This document shows positions 18,824-27,847 of a DNA stretch of 64,000 nt, piece by piece. Every line of letters starts with the position of its first letter. Position 1 is the stretch's first letter. Source of the stretch: JAHZKS01 sp047404135 (GTDB lineage: Bacteria; Pseudomonadota; Alphaproteobacteria; Rickettsiales; JABSSG01); NCBI GenBank assembly GCA_047404135.1, contig JBDOIT010000006.1, positions 1 to 64,000 of the forward strand. Direction: 5' to 3'. A model generated the notes under the pieces. It was not told the DNA's origin. It worked only from the letters and a program-made list of their open reading frames with translations, and did no database searches. The translations under genes were made by a program, and so were the position numbers.

Positions 18824-20650
18824 ATGAACAAGATAAAGTCTTTTATAGAGAAAGTAAAAAGATTTTTAGTTACAGCGCTAACCAAAAGCCGCACCAAGAA
18901 AATTCTATTTATAAAATATATAATTTTTTCTGTAGTTCTCTTTCTTACGATATTCTTAGGATACGTACTCTATTTATTTAATAACCTTCCTAATATTGAA
19001 TCATTATCTCAACCCCAGAAAAGACAGAAAATAGTACTATTAGACAATAAAGGTGAAATTTTATCCATCTATGGTGATATGCATAGCAATTACATGCATT
19101 ACTATGAAATACCTCGAAACCTAATAAATGCTGTAGTCGCTACAGAGGACAGAAAATTTTTTCAACATTTTGGAATAGATACAATGGGAATCTTGAGAGC
19201 TGCTGTTACAAATTTACAAGCAGGGAGGACCGTGCAAGGAGGAAGTACTATTTCTCAGCAATTAGCAAAGATCTCTTTCTTGAGCTCAGAAAGAACATTA
19301 AAAAGAAAACTAAAAGAAGCTTTGCTGGCATTCGAGATTGAAAACAGATATAGCAAACAAGAAATCATGGAGATCTATTTAAATAAGGTATACTTAGGAT
19401 CTGGAATATTTGGAGTATCCGCAGCTGCAAAATATTATTTTGCAAAAAACATACAAGATTTAAACCTATATGAGTGCGCTATATTAGCAGGATTGCTCAA
19501 ATCCCCCTCACGGTTTTCACCAAAAAACAATAGAGATCTAAGCGGAAACAGAGCCTACCAAATACTAATCAACATGCACGATGCTGGTTTCATAAATAAA
19601 ATACAACTTGACAATGCAAAAAACAAATCAGTAATTCTCAACACTAAGCTTCTAGGGTCAGTAAAGAAAGATTTCTTCACAAATCATATATACGAACAAA
19701 CGTTCCGATATATAAATCCAAAAGAATCAAGCAACCTTACTGTCAGGACAACATTTGATACACATATACAAAATATCGCGACACAGGAGTTGAAGAGGCA
19801 ATCAAGGGTGTTACAAAGAAGCAGAAACGGATCCGAAGGAGCTATAATTATCATGGATCACCAAGGCGATATCTTAAGTATGGTTGGAGGAGTAGATTTC
19901 TATAAAAGCAGTTTCAACAGAGCAATTAATGCATATCGCCCCACAGGTTCTATTTTTAAAACCATTGTATATACAGCTGCTATCGAAAAAGGATTTTTAC
20001 CTACGGATGTAGTTGAAGATAAAGAACTGCAATATGGCGAATGGTCTCCACGAAATTTCAACAGAACATTTTTAGGAAAAGTCAGCCTAGAAGAAGCTTT
20101 CCGAAAATCTTTAAACACTATACCAGTACAACTAATGCAAAAAATTGGAATAAATAACGTGGTAAGAACAGCTAGGGAATTAGGTATAAAATCTAAGATA
20201 TACCACAACCTGTCTTCTTCTCTAGGTAGCTCTTCTGCGAACCTTATAGAGATGACCACAGCTTATGCGATTATTGCCAATAATGGACTTGCAGTTGCCC
20301 CAAAATCTATAGAGTCTATAAGAAACAACCTAAATGAACAGGTTCTTTATAATCCAAAAATGAATAGTAGAAAACGAGTTGTATCCGAAGATACAATCGA
20401 GCATATGAAAATGCTATTAAGAAGAGCGGTGGTTGATGGAAGCGCAAGAAGAGCGTTATCTAGCTTCAAAGTCAGCGGAAAAACCGGAACATCACAAGAT
20501 TACAGAGATGCTTGGTTTGTTGGGTACACTGACCAGCATGTGATCGGTGTATGGATTGGGAATGATGATTTCTCACCCATGAAATATGTAACTGGAAGCA
20601 CTTTTCCCACTGTTATAGCTAGAAATATCTTAAGAAAGATAACGCGCTAA
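18824..20650 (+). CDS. Class A penicillin-binding protein (transglycosylase/transpeptidase)
   Basis: This is a bifunctional peptidoglycan synthase. After a membrane anchor (about residues 25-50) comes the GT51 glycosyltransferase with ATEDRKFFQHFGID, QGGSTISQQLAK, RKLKEALLAFEIE and IYLNKVYLGSGIFG. The transpeptidase has the SxxK nucleophile Ser376 (PTGSIFK), SxN (KSLNT) and KTG (SGKTGTSQDYRDAWF). At 608 residues it lacks the large insertion seen in PBP1a of gammaproteobacteria and is closer to PBP1c/PBP2a-type enzymes. Its presence, with RodZ, GlmU and the AmgK/MurU-like pair here, argues that this organism makes peptidoglycan, which not all Rickettsiales do fully. Confidence 0.93.
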   Translation: MNKIKSFIEKVKRFLVTALTKSRTKKILFIKYIIFSVVLFLTIFLGYVLYLFNNLPNIESLSQPQKRQKIVLLDNKGEILSIYGDMHSNYMHYYEIPRNLINAVVATEDRKFFQHFGIDTMGILRAAVTNLQAGRTVQGGSTISQQLAKISFLSSERTLKRKLKEALLAFEIENRYSKQEIMEIYLNKVYLGSGIFGVSAAAKYYFAKNIQDLNLYECAILAGLLKSPSRFSPKNNRDLSGNRAYQILINMHDAGFINKIQLDNAKNKSVILNTKLLGSVKKDFFTNHIYEQTFRYINPKESSNLTVRTTFDTHIQNIATQELKRQSRVLQRSRNGSEGAIIIMDHQGDILSMVGGVDFYKSSFNRAINAYRPTGSIFKTIVYTAAIEKGFLPTDVVEDKELQYGEWSPRNFNRTFLGKVSLEEAFRKSLNTIPVQLMQKIGINNVVRTARELGIKSKIYHNLSSSLGSSSANLIEMTTAYAIIANNGLAVAPKSIESIRNNLNEQVLYNPKMNSRKRVVSEDTIEHMKMLLRRAVVDGSARRALSSFKVSGKTGTSQDYRDAWFVGYTDQHVIGVWIGNDDFSPMKYVTGSTFPTVIARNILRKITR

Positions 20651-20717
20651 GAGCGTTGCAGTTAACGTAAATTTAATTTTTTCTCTATAGAATTGCATGG
20701 ATTGACTGGTAAGAACG

Positions 20718-21320
20718 ATGACAAATAAAGATACGGGTAATAAAAAAACATCTCAAACAATAGATGATATTATTTCTACTCTCTGTAAGAAATACGACTC
20801 AAAGCATCTAGAAGAAGACATCTTAGCTTTATTTGAGGATATCATAGAGTTTTTCTCTGGCAGAGAAGAGGAATTCATTGATTTTGATTCAATATCTATG
20901 GATCAAAAAGAACAAATATACAATGAAATCATTACGATAATAAACCTTATAAGGAAACTAGGTAAATCTGCTGATAGATCAGAAATAATGAAAATTCTTA
21001 GTAAGAACCTGATAAAGAGCTTCAAAAAAAACTCCAAAAGTTTTGCTGTCACACAAAAAGAAACATCCGATAGAGAGGAAGAAAGAATAAAGCAAGAATT
21101 CACCACCATCACCTTGCAAGAATTATATAAGGAAAAGAAAGAAATGTTAGGTAAAGGCAATAACAGAGAATATAAAAAAGAAGAACTGAGTAACCTAGAG
21201 AAGATGGTAAAAGAAATCAAAAAAAGTGGAGTAACCTTCTCAGATAGATTTCAGAAATCTAACCCCGCAAAAAAGATATCCTCCTCAAAAGGAAAAACAC
21301 ATTCAAGGAGACATTTCTAG
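20718..21320 (+). CDS. Orphan charged protein, possibly coiled-coil
   Basis: I do not recognise this 200-residue protein. It is highly charged, rich in Lys and Glu, has no signal peptide or membrane span, and appears largely helical with likely coiled-coil stretches (residues about 110-175). The C-terminus is strongly basic (SSSKGKTHSRRHF). It starts 68 bases after the penicillin-binding protein gene and overlaps the convergent xthA end by 18 bases. Its codon use resembles its neighbours and the frame is long and uninterrupted, so it is likely real. A basic C-terminal tail is compatible with, but does not show, type IV secretion. Confidence 0.6.
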   Translation: MTNKDTGNKKTSQTIDDIISTLCKKYDSKHLEEDILALFEDIIEFFSGREEEFIDFDSISMDQKEQIYNEIITIINLIRKLGKSADRSEIMKILSKNLIKSFKKNSKSFAVTQKETSDREEERIKQEFTTITLQELYKEKKEMLGKGNNREYKKEELSNLEKMVKEIKKSGVTFSDRFQKSNPAKKISSSKGKTHSRRHF

Positions 21321-22091
21321 CAACACTGGAACATGGTCAGATGGCCTCTTATAGTCCCTAAACTCCGTATAAATTTTACACTTTTTACAGTGATTCTTTA
21401 TACCAGGAGAAGCAAGTATATGATCTAACCTACGACCTTTATTGCATTTCTTCCAATCTTTATTTCTGTAGCTCCACCAACTAAATATCTTCTCTTCTCT
21501 TCTACTCTGCTCCCTCACTATGTCAGAGAACTCAAGAGAGTTCATAAGCTTTTTAAAATGGAAAGCTTCCATATATGTATGACTCACTACATCCAACAAC
21601 TGACGGTGAGACCAAACATCACTCTTTCCAGGGGCAATATTAAGATCACCCAGCAAGATTATCTTATCTTCCTTTGACCTATATCTTCTAAACCATTCTG
21701 CTGCATGATCCACATAGTCTAGCTTATGCTTAAATTTTGAGTTAGTATCAGGACAAGGAGTGTCTCCTCCTGCAGGTACATAGAAATTATGTATTTCTAC
21801 TCCAGACCCAGTCATCACAGAAATATGGCGAGATTGTTCGTTCACAAACAGCAGCCTGTCTACTTCAGTAATTGCAACTTTTGAAAGTACAGCAACACCA
21901 TTATATGATTTCTCGCCTCGAACAACCCTGTATGCAAACCCCATCTGTTGCATTTCCTTATGCGGAAAAGAGTCATCTGTTACCTTTGTTTCTTGCAGGC
22001 ATAAAATATCAGGATTATGTTGCCTAACAAATTCTTTAATTATGTCCAACCTAATTCTTATAGAATTGATATTCCAGGTAACAATTCTCAT
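21303..22091 (-). CDS. xthA: Exodeoxyribonuclease III (AP endonuclease)
   Basis: This is a base-excision repair enzyme that cleaves at abasic sites and trims 3' blocks. The EEP-fold motifs are in order: MRIVTWNINSIR, LQETK (metal-binding Glu), HNFYVPAGGD, the catalytic GDLNIAP, the DNA-binding FSWWSYR and the terminal SDHVPV. The 262-residue length is normal. Its start overlaps the end of ubiB (ATGA type), so it is the third gene of a ubiE-ubiB-xthA run. It overlaps the convergent orphan by 18 bases. Confidence 0.95.
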   Translation of the reverse strand: MRIVTWNINSIRIRLDIIKEFVRQHNPDILCLQETKVTDDSFPHKEMQQMGFAYRVVRGEKSYNGVAVLSKVAITEVDRLLFVNEQSRHISVMTGSGVEIHNFYVPAGGDTPCPDTNSKFKHKLDYVDHAAEWFRRYRSKEDKIILLGDLNIAPGKSDVWSHRQLLDVVSHTYMEAFHFKKLMNSLEFSDIVREQSRREEKIFSWWSYRNKDWKKCNKGRRLDHILASPGIKNHCKKCKIYTEFRDYKRPSDHVPVLLEMSP

Positions 22092-23593
22092 AATATCTGC
22101 TGAATCAGAAAAATAGCACCATATAACAAAGCTGTACCAAACGCTATTTTCATAAAGCCACTATAGTTACTTTTCTTATCTTTAATTTCTTGTTTCTCTT
22201 TATTCTGATTCTTTATAAATTGCATTAAATCACTTTTTACAAAATCCACAATCTCTTCAAACGAATCCATCACTGTAGCATCAAAGCCAGTATTTTTCTG
22301 AGACCATTTTTCCACCCAAGGCTCTGCGACTTCCCAAACATTAGCATTTTTGTCCAATTGAGATACAAGCCCCTCCAATACAACTGTTGTCTTTTGAACT
22401 AGAATAAGCTGCGGCTGAACAGGCATATTAAAATCTCTTGTTACCTTGAACAAGCTGGATAAAAGCCTTCCTATAGAGATTCTACCAGAAGCTACCCCAA
22501 CAATAGGCTCCCCTATGGCTCTGCATGCTTGAGAAAATTCCCCTTCACTGTATATACTATCTACATATCCAGCTCTCAAATGAACCTTTGCAACATAATC
22601 ATAATCCCTGGTAAGAAAGCCTTTTAAAATTGCAGAAAGATATAGTTTTGTCTTTTTATCTAACCTACCCATTATTCCGAAATCAATCAGAGCTATGTCT
22701 CCATTATCCTTTACCAATACGTTTCCTGGGTGTAGATCCGCATGAAAGAATCCGTCACGGTAAGCTTCGTTCAAAAATAAATACGTTAGATTCTTTATTA
22801 CCTTTCCCATATTGATTTTTTTCTTTTTGAGCTTCTCTACATTATTAATAGGAACCCCCTCAATCCACTCTATTGTGATGATAGAATGAGATGTTGTGTT
22901 CCAAAAAACCTTAGGAATCTGAACACCGAGATCATCTGTATGGTTATCATGCAACTCCGAAGCTGCAGCTGCCTCTAAAGTCAGGTCCATTTCTGATTCC
23001 ATACTGGATTCAAATGAACGGACCACCTCTACCAATCTCAATCTTTTGAATCTTTTAAACCTTTTATCTAAGATTTTTGCACCCCATAGAAATAGATCTA
23101 TATCTTTCTTGAACTCCTCTTTTATTCCGGGCTTCAGAAATTTTACCGCAACTTTTTCTCCACTCAACATTTCTGCTTTAAACACCTCAGCAACAGATGC
23201 AGCTGCAACAGGAGAATCAGAGATTTTTTTAAATAAAGAATTTATATCCTGCCCAAATTCTCTTTCCAATAATCCCACTGCATCCTCTTTTTTCAGAACA
23301 GGTTCCATACTATCTTGTAGCCCTGATAGATCCTTGGCTATTTCTTGCCCTATCAAATCTCCTCGAGTTGCTATTGTTTGGCCAAATTTTATAAAAAAAG
23401 GCCCTAGATTTTCAAGAACAGATCTTATCCTCTCTCCTTTAGAGTATTTACTAGGAACAATAGAGAATACATTAGCAGGCCACTTAAGAACCCTTGGGCA
23501 TAGCTTCAAATCCAAAAGTACAAATAACGAATTATGCCTCAATAAAGTACCTGTGATACACATAATACGCAAAAGGTGTATTGCAGATTTCAT
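22088..23593 (-). CDS. ubiB: UbiB-family atypical kinase for ubiquinone biosynthesis
   Basis: This is a membrane-associated protein-kinase-like ATPase needed for ubiquinone synthesis. The family's KxGQ motif is visible in FFIKFGQTIATRGDLI, and the ExD element lies in EMDLTLEAAAASEL. The catalytic region HADLHPGNVLV and LIDFGIMGRL follow. A C-terminal hydrophobic tail (residues about 475-500) is the expected membrane anchor. It lies between ubiE and xthA with 4-base overlaps on both sides, a ubiE-ubiB arrangement common in alphaproteobacteria. The length of 501 residues is normal. Confidence 0.94.
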   Translation of the reverse strand: MKSAIHLLRIMCITGTLLRHNSLFVLLDLKLCPRVLKWPANVFSIVPSKYSKGERIRSVLENLGPFFIKFGQTIATRGDLIGQEIAKDLSGLQDSMEPVLKKEDAVGLLEREFGQDINSLFKKISDSPVAAASVAEVFKAEMLSGEKVAVKFLKPGIKEEFKKDIDLFLWGAKILDKRFKRFKRLRLVEVVRSFESSMESEMDLTLEAAAASELHDNHTDDLGVQIPKVFWNTTSHSIITIEWIEGVPINNVEKLKKKKINMGKVIKNLTYLFLNEAYRDGFFHADLHPGNVLVKDNGDIALIDFGIMGRLDKKTKLYLSAILKGFLTRDYDYVAKVHLRAGYVDSIYSEGEFSQACRAIGEPIVGVASGRISIGRLLSSLFKVTRDFNMPVQPQLILVQKTTVVLEGLVSQLDKNANVWEVAEPWVEKWSQKNTGFDATVMDSFEEIVDFVKSDLMQFIKNQNKEKQEIKDKKSNYSGFMKIAFGTALLYGAIFLIQQIL

Positions 23594-24345
23594 AACTTAT
23601 AACCCCAATGAATACAAACAACACCAGAAGTCATGGATTTGTAACTGGCAGACTCAAACCCAGAATCTTCAATCATCCTCCTGAATTGATCCTTCTTAGG
23701 GAACTTTTTTATACTCTCTACCAAATACTGGTACGCCTCTTCATTGTTCGTAATAAATTTACCTATTTTAGGTATTATATTAAAAGAATACAATTCATAT
23801 AAATTAGATACGATTCCTTTTTCAAGAGGTGAAAATTCTAAACATAGAAATTTACCACCCTTTTTTAGAACTCTTTTAAACTCTCCCAAAGCGCGCTTTA
23901 TTTCAGGAACATTTCTAATGCCAAAAGCTATTGTTACATAATCAAATGATTCATCCTCAAACGGCAAAGCCGTAGCATCCGCTGCCGTAAAATCTATGCC
24001 CGTTACAATGCTCTTATCTATAGACTTTGACTTTGCATGTTTGAGCATATCAGGATTCACATCAGAGGCGACTATTTGAGGAAATATCCCCCTATCACGA
24101 GCACTCTTATAGTATCCCAAAGATATATCTCCGCTGCCTGCAGCTACATCTAATAACTTACCTGAAAAATCTGGAATTTTCTTTAGGAATTCTCTTTTCC
24201 AAACTCTATGTATTCCCAAACTCATTAGGTCATTCATGAGGTCATATTTATCTGCAACCCCTGAAAAAACAGAATCTACAAGAGACTGTTTCTCAGAATA
24301 AAGAATCTTCCGAAATCCAAAATTTGTATATTTTTGATCTGACAT
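23590..24345 (-). CDS. ubiE: Demethylmenaquinol/ubiquinone C-methyltransferase
   Basis: This SAM-dependent methyltransferase adds the ring C-methyl group in ubiquinone biosynthesis. Typical blocks are VFSGVADKYDLMNDLMSLGIHRVWKR, the SAM-binding motif LLDVAAGSGDISLG, and DYVTIAFGIRNVPE, followed by the GGKFLCLEFS strand. The 251-residue length is standard. It is the first gene of the ubiE-ubiB-xthA run, 7 bases downstream of the putative SAM importer gene. That proximity is suggestive, since the imported SAM would be its cofactor, but may be coincidental. Confidence 0.95.
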   Translation of the reverse strand: MSDQKYTNFGFRKILYSEKQSLVDSVFSGVADKYDLMNDLMSLGIHRVWKREFLKKIPDFSGKLLDVAAGSGDISLGYYKSARDRGIFPQIVASDVNPDMLKHAKSKSIDKSIVTGIDFTAADATALPFEDESFDYVTIAFGIRNVPEIKRALGEFKRVLKKGGKFLCLEFSPLEKGIVSNLYELYSFNIIPKIGKFITNNEEAYQYLVESIKKFPKKDQFRRMIEDSGFESASYKSMTSGVVCIHWGYKL

Positions 24346-24352
24346 TTTTAAA

Positions 24353-25222
24353 CTACGTACGAACCTTTCTCTTTAGTAAACTTTCATACAGAACGAATAA
24401 AGTTGCAATAATTATTATTGCAGCACCCGATATAATACTGGAATCCATAATCTCATTGAAGAAAATATATCCCATCGCAGCAGAGAACAACAATTCTGTG
24501 TATCTATATGGTGCCACCGCAGAAGCATCAATAAGCGCAAACGACTTTAACAAGCAGTATAAGATTAGATTTGCAACTATTCCTAAGGCCAGAAAAACAA
24601 GAAGGTGATGAATAGAAACGGGCTTCCATACGTATAGCGCAGGCATTAAACTTAATAATGTTGTGAATATATTAGAGTAAAACAACATACTAATAGTTGA
24701 TTCGTCACTGACAAACTTCTTATTTATCACATCAAGCAGTGCAAACATAAACGCGCTAAGCACCAATACCAAAGACATTATTTCAAACCCCATCGAAGTA
24801 GGGTTGGTTCCCACAACTATACCAACAAAGCCCAATAAGGTTGCAACCACCCTCAACATACTGAACTTTTCTTTTAAGAATGCCACAGCAAGAATTGCAA
24901 CAAAAATCGGAATAGTGAAGTTAATTGTAGTTGCCAAAGAAATTTTTACAACATTTAATCCCATACACCAAAACGAGATGCCTCCAAATAATAATGCGCC
25001 ACGTATAAAATGCAGAGGCAACCTAGATGTAGAGAAGGACGCTTTATTTAGATACAGCCAAGGTAGCATAGATATTGTAGCAAATAAAAACCTCAGGAAC
25101 ACCACCTGGTATGGATGAAAACTAGACCCTAGATATTTCATCATCACATCGCCAGAACTACTAACCAGCAAACTGGTTATAAACCATGTGATTCCCTTAA
25201 AATTCTTCTGATAGTCATTCAT
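24353..25222 (-). CDS. EamA/DMT-family carrier, likely S-adenosylmethionine importer
   Basis: This is a ten-helix DMT-superfamily carrier with two EamA repeats. The stretch around ALLDVINKKFVSDESTISML, and the SSSGDVMMKYLG segment near the start, match my memory of the rickettsial S-adenosylmethionine uptake protein (Sam), an adaptation to intracellular life. The ATG at 25220-25222 is preceded by GAGG at good spacing. The longer TTG-initiated form overlaps the upstream gene's stop. It sits between a Pgi-like gene and ubiE. If SAM import is right, metK may be dispensable in this organism. A generic EamA exporter remains possible. Confidence 0.72.
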   Translation of the reverse strand: MNDYQKNFKGITWFITSLLVSSSGDVMMKYLGSSFHPYQVVFLRFLFATISMLPWLYLNKASFSTSRLPLHFIRGALLFGGISFWCMGLNVVKISLATTINFTIPIFVAILAVAFLKEKFSMLRVVATLLGFVGIVVGTNPTSMGFEIMSLVLVLSAFMFALLDVINKKFVSDESTISMLFYSNIFTTLLSLMPALYVWKPVSIHHLLVFLALGIVANLILYCLLKSFALIDASAVAPYRYTELLFSAAMGYIFFNEIMDSSIISGAAIIIIATLFVLYESLLKRKVRT

Positions 25223-25230
25223 ATAAAGCC

Positions 25231-26373
25231 TCAAAAAATAGATTCTTTCTTCGTTTCCTCCGCAGAAGTCTGACTAAACGGATCAATATTTTTTATATAA
25301 GCAAAGATTATAACTTCTAGCATCATACCCATAAAAAACTCTGCAATAAACCCTTCGTTCGCATTTTTTGTAGAAATGATCCTAATACTTTTATCTTTAT
25401 TTTTTAAACCCTCAAGATCAAGCATTCTCTGCCTTTCTGATATTTCAGAGAGGTTGACTCCTAATTTTTTGCTCTGATTATCATCTAAAAAAAATACTGT
25501 AAAAAAATTGTTACTTGAATCATCTAAATGTCGTTCTAATTGGCTATCGCGATGCTTTACCGAAATACGCTTCATACTCTTATAATTCTCAGACAAGCTC
25601 TCTGAAACAAGATGAATATACCAAAGATTCATTCCTTCAAAGGTGTCTCCGTAATCTATAAGCACATTATTATAGCATTTCTGGCTCATAGATAAATGAT
25701 AAGACACCCCTTTCATTACCCAAGAATCCGATTCTATTATATTAGGGAAAACATTATGAACATTAGATATGATTTTGTCTACGTCAAATCCCGCAAGAGA
25801 AGCGGATAAAAATCCAATAGATGTAAATAAAGCAAACCGCCCCTCCATAGAAGAATGTCTAACTATGGTTGAATTCAGATTTTGTGCAATTTTCAATAAA
25901 GGGCTTTCTTTCAACTCCGTTATAAAGAAAAACCTAGAAGCAATACCATCAGTATGTTTGTCTCCTTGCATCCAATCTATCATGCGATTAGTAAGATCAA
26001 TAGTCTCGATTGTTTTACCAGATTTACTAATTAATAAAACGCATGTATTTATTTTATCTAGATCATTCAGGGATTTTTCCACACAATCCTGCGAAGACAA
26101 GAATACAACATTTAGCTTAGAGTTACCCAAACCAAATAATGTTCTAGGTATAGATTGAGATGCACTAGTTCCTATGATTACTATGTTCCTGAAAGACAAT
26201 TGTATTTTCTCTGAAACTTTTTTTACTAACGAAAGATCTTCCTCGGTTTCGTCTGACAACACTAAAGAACGAGGATCAGCCTCAAAAAGCTCTCTCCTTG
26301 AGGCCTCTACTAATTCTTTGTAGTTTGTATCGACTTCATCGCTTAGTGTGAACTCTTGTACTACAAAAGACAA
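25231..26373 (-). CDS. Degenerate glucose-6-phosphate isomerase-like protein
   Basis: This 380-residue protein has the phosphoglucose isomerase fold, recognisable by the SIS-type phosphate loop SKSGKTIET (116-124), EGRFALFTSIGFLSASLAG (177-195), SESLSENYKS (257-266) and the near-terminal DPFSQ. Several active-site landmarks deviate: the GIGGSxLG loop reads IGTSASQS (67-74), and the catalytic His of the HSQLQ motif is Asp276 (RDSQLE). The C-terminal GVExGK segment is replaced by TSAEETKK, keeping a Lys. It appears to use a TTG start with AGGT upstream; no good ATG exists. Normal bacterial Pgi is 440-550 residues. Catalysis of G6P/F6P interconversion is doubtful; it may be decaying or repurposed. 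Confidence 0.68.
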   Translation of the reverse strand: MSFVVQEFTLSDEVDTNYKELVEASRRELFEADPRSLVLSDETEEDLSLVKKVSEKIQLSFRNIVIIGTSASQSIPRTLFGLGNSKLNVVFLSSQDCVEKSLNDLDKINTCVLLISKSGKTIETIDLTNRMIDWMQGDKHTDGIASRFFFITELKESPLLKIAQNLNSTIVRHSSMEGRFALFTSIGFLSASLAGFDVDKIISNVHNVFPNIIESDSWVMKGVSYHLSMSQKCYNNVLIDYGDTFEGMNLWYIHLVSESLSENYKSMKRISVKHRDSQLERHLDDSSNNFFTVFFLDDNQSKKLGVNLSEISERQRMLDLEGLKNKDKSIRIISTKNANEGFIAEFFMGMMLEVIIFAYIKNIDPFSQTSAEETKKESIF

Positions 26374-26374
26374 T

Positions 26375-27781
26375 TTAGTAACCTGTAAGAATTCTATCTA
26401 CTAGCTGCTTTACTGTGGGAACAAATCCATTTTTATAAAAATCATCCGTTGCAAAACGGTAAGCATTATGCCCAGAGAACATCAACTGGTTATCAACATC
26501 CCCTTCTCTCACAATATGGTTTAGTGTTTTTTGTATACAAAAGCTTCGAGGATCCGCTTTATAACCAGTCGTAAAATCACCTTTATCACGCCAATTACTG
26601 AATCTACACGCACTCAAACAACCCATACAATCGACTTGATCTTTAACTATCTCTCTAGATTTTTCAGGCGTAGCAAAGATCACTGTAGAATCCGGGGTTT
26701 TCATAGCTTCAGTAAAACCTTGATCTTTCCATGCTGATGCTTTTTGTGCATCTTGAGATGCAACATAAATCAGTCTCCCCCTTTTACCGAACGGCATCTC
26801 TGTTGTTCTTCCTGACTCAGAATCAGAATAAGTAGAGTAAGGAATTTGTCTTTTATTTCTTTCATCCAGCTCAACAATAAAATTGTTACGTACAGCTGAA
26901 GAATAAAAACCCGTAGGGCTGAATCTATTAAGGAAAACATCCCCTTCTTTCAAAGTAAGGAGCCTTTGTTTCCATTCATCTAGCACAGGGCTTTCTTGTG
27001 TAATAATAGGCCTTGTTCCAAACTGGAATGCTATTTTTCCAATCTCCTTATTATCCAACCAATGTTCCCATTCTTTTAGATGCCATACCCCACCGGCCAT
27101 AATAATAGGAACCTCTTGTAAATTCACTTCGTTCATGAATTTTCTTAGCTCTGCTACTCGATGATATGGATCTTGGAATACAGTTGGATCTTCGTTGTTA
27201 GAAAGGCCATTATGTCCACCTGCCTTCCACGGGTCTTCATATACAACACCACCAAGTAACTGATAAGACTTACTGTACGATCTTTTCCATAATGCACGAA
27301 AAGCTCTCATGGAAGAAACAATTGGGTAATAGTAAACTTGATGTTTCTCTGATATTTCAGCTAATTTATAAGGCATCCCTGCACCACAGGTTACGCCATT
27401 CACTAATCCTTTAGCTCCTTCTAAAATACCCTCTAGAATCCTTTGAGCTCCACCCATTTCCCATAATATATTTATATGTATAGAGCCTTTTCCTCCGGAC
27501 ATCTCGTGGGCGATTTTTGCCTGAGCAATACCTCCTTCTACACCCATCTTTATAAGCTCTTCATGGCGCTCTTTTCTGGTTTTTCCTTTGTAGACTATGT
27601 CTTTTCTTGAGCCATCTGCATTGTAACTTTCCGCATTTGCCCCAGAAAATGTTCCAACAGCTCCAGCAGCAGCAAAAGCACCTGATGAAGCGCCAGAACT
27701 TACGCCAACACCTTTCCCACCCTCAATAATTGGATAAACTTCTTTACCAGAAATTTTAACAGAACCTAACTTCAAAGACAT
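26375..27781 (-). CDS. Nitronate monooxygenase-family FMN oxidoreductase
   Basis: This is a TIM-barrel FMN enzyme of the 2-nitropropane dioxygenase/nitronate monooxygenase superfamily (468 residues). The glycine-rich phosphate-binding segments (IIMAGGVWHLKEW and FQFGTRPI) and the flavin-binding HINILWEMGG and VNGVTCGAGMP segments are visible. A Cys cluster near the C-terminus (VDCMGCLSACRFS) is characteristic of the long Rickettsiales/alphaproteobacterial subgroup, whose true substrate is not known. It lies 1 base before the Pgi-like gene and downstream of polA on the same strand. Enoyl-reductase activity is an alternative function. Confidence 0.82.
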   Translation of the reverse strand: MSLKLGSVKISGKEVYPIIEGGKGVGVSSGASSGAFAAAGAVGTFSGANAESYNADGSRKDIVYKGKTRKERHEELIKMGVEGGIAQAKIAHEMSGGKGSIHINILWEMGGAQRILEGILEGAKGLVNGVTCGAGMPYKLAEISEKHQVYYYPIVSSMRAFRALWKRSYSKSYQLLGGVVYEDPWKAGGHNGLSNNEDPTVFQDPYHRVAELRKFMNEVNLQEVPIIMAGGVWHLKEWEHWLDNKEIGKIAFQFGTRPIITQESPVLDEWKQRLLTLKEGDVFLNRFSPTGFYSSAVRNNFIVELDERNKRQIPYSTYSDSESGRTTEMPFGKRGRLIYVASQDAQKASAWKDQGFTEAMKTPDSTVIFATPEKSREIVKDQVDCMGCLSACRFSNWRDKGDFTTGYKADPRSFCIQKTLNHIVREGDVDNQLMFSGHNAYRFATDDFYKNGFVPTVKQLVDRILTGY

Positions 27782-27847
27782 CTTTTTTTTTATAAGTTAC
27801 ACGACAATATATATCTACTCTTCAACCCATGCTACTGTTTTTTTAAA

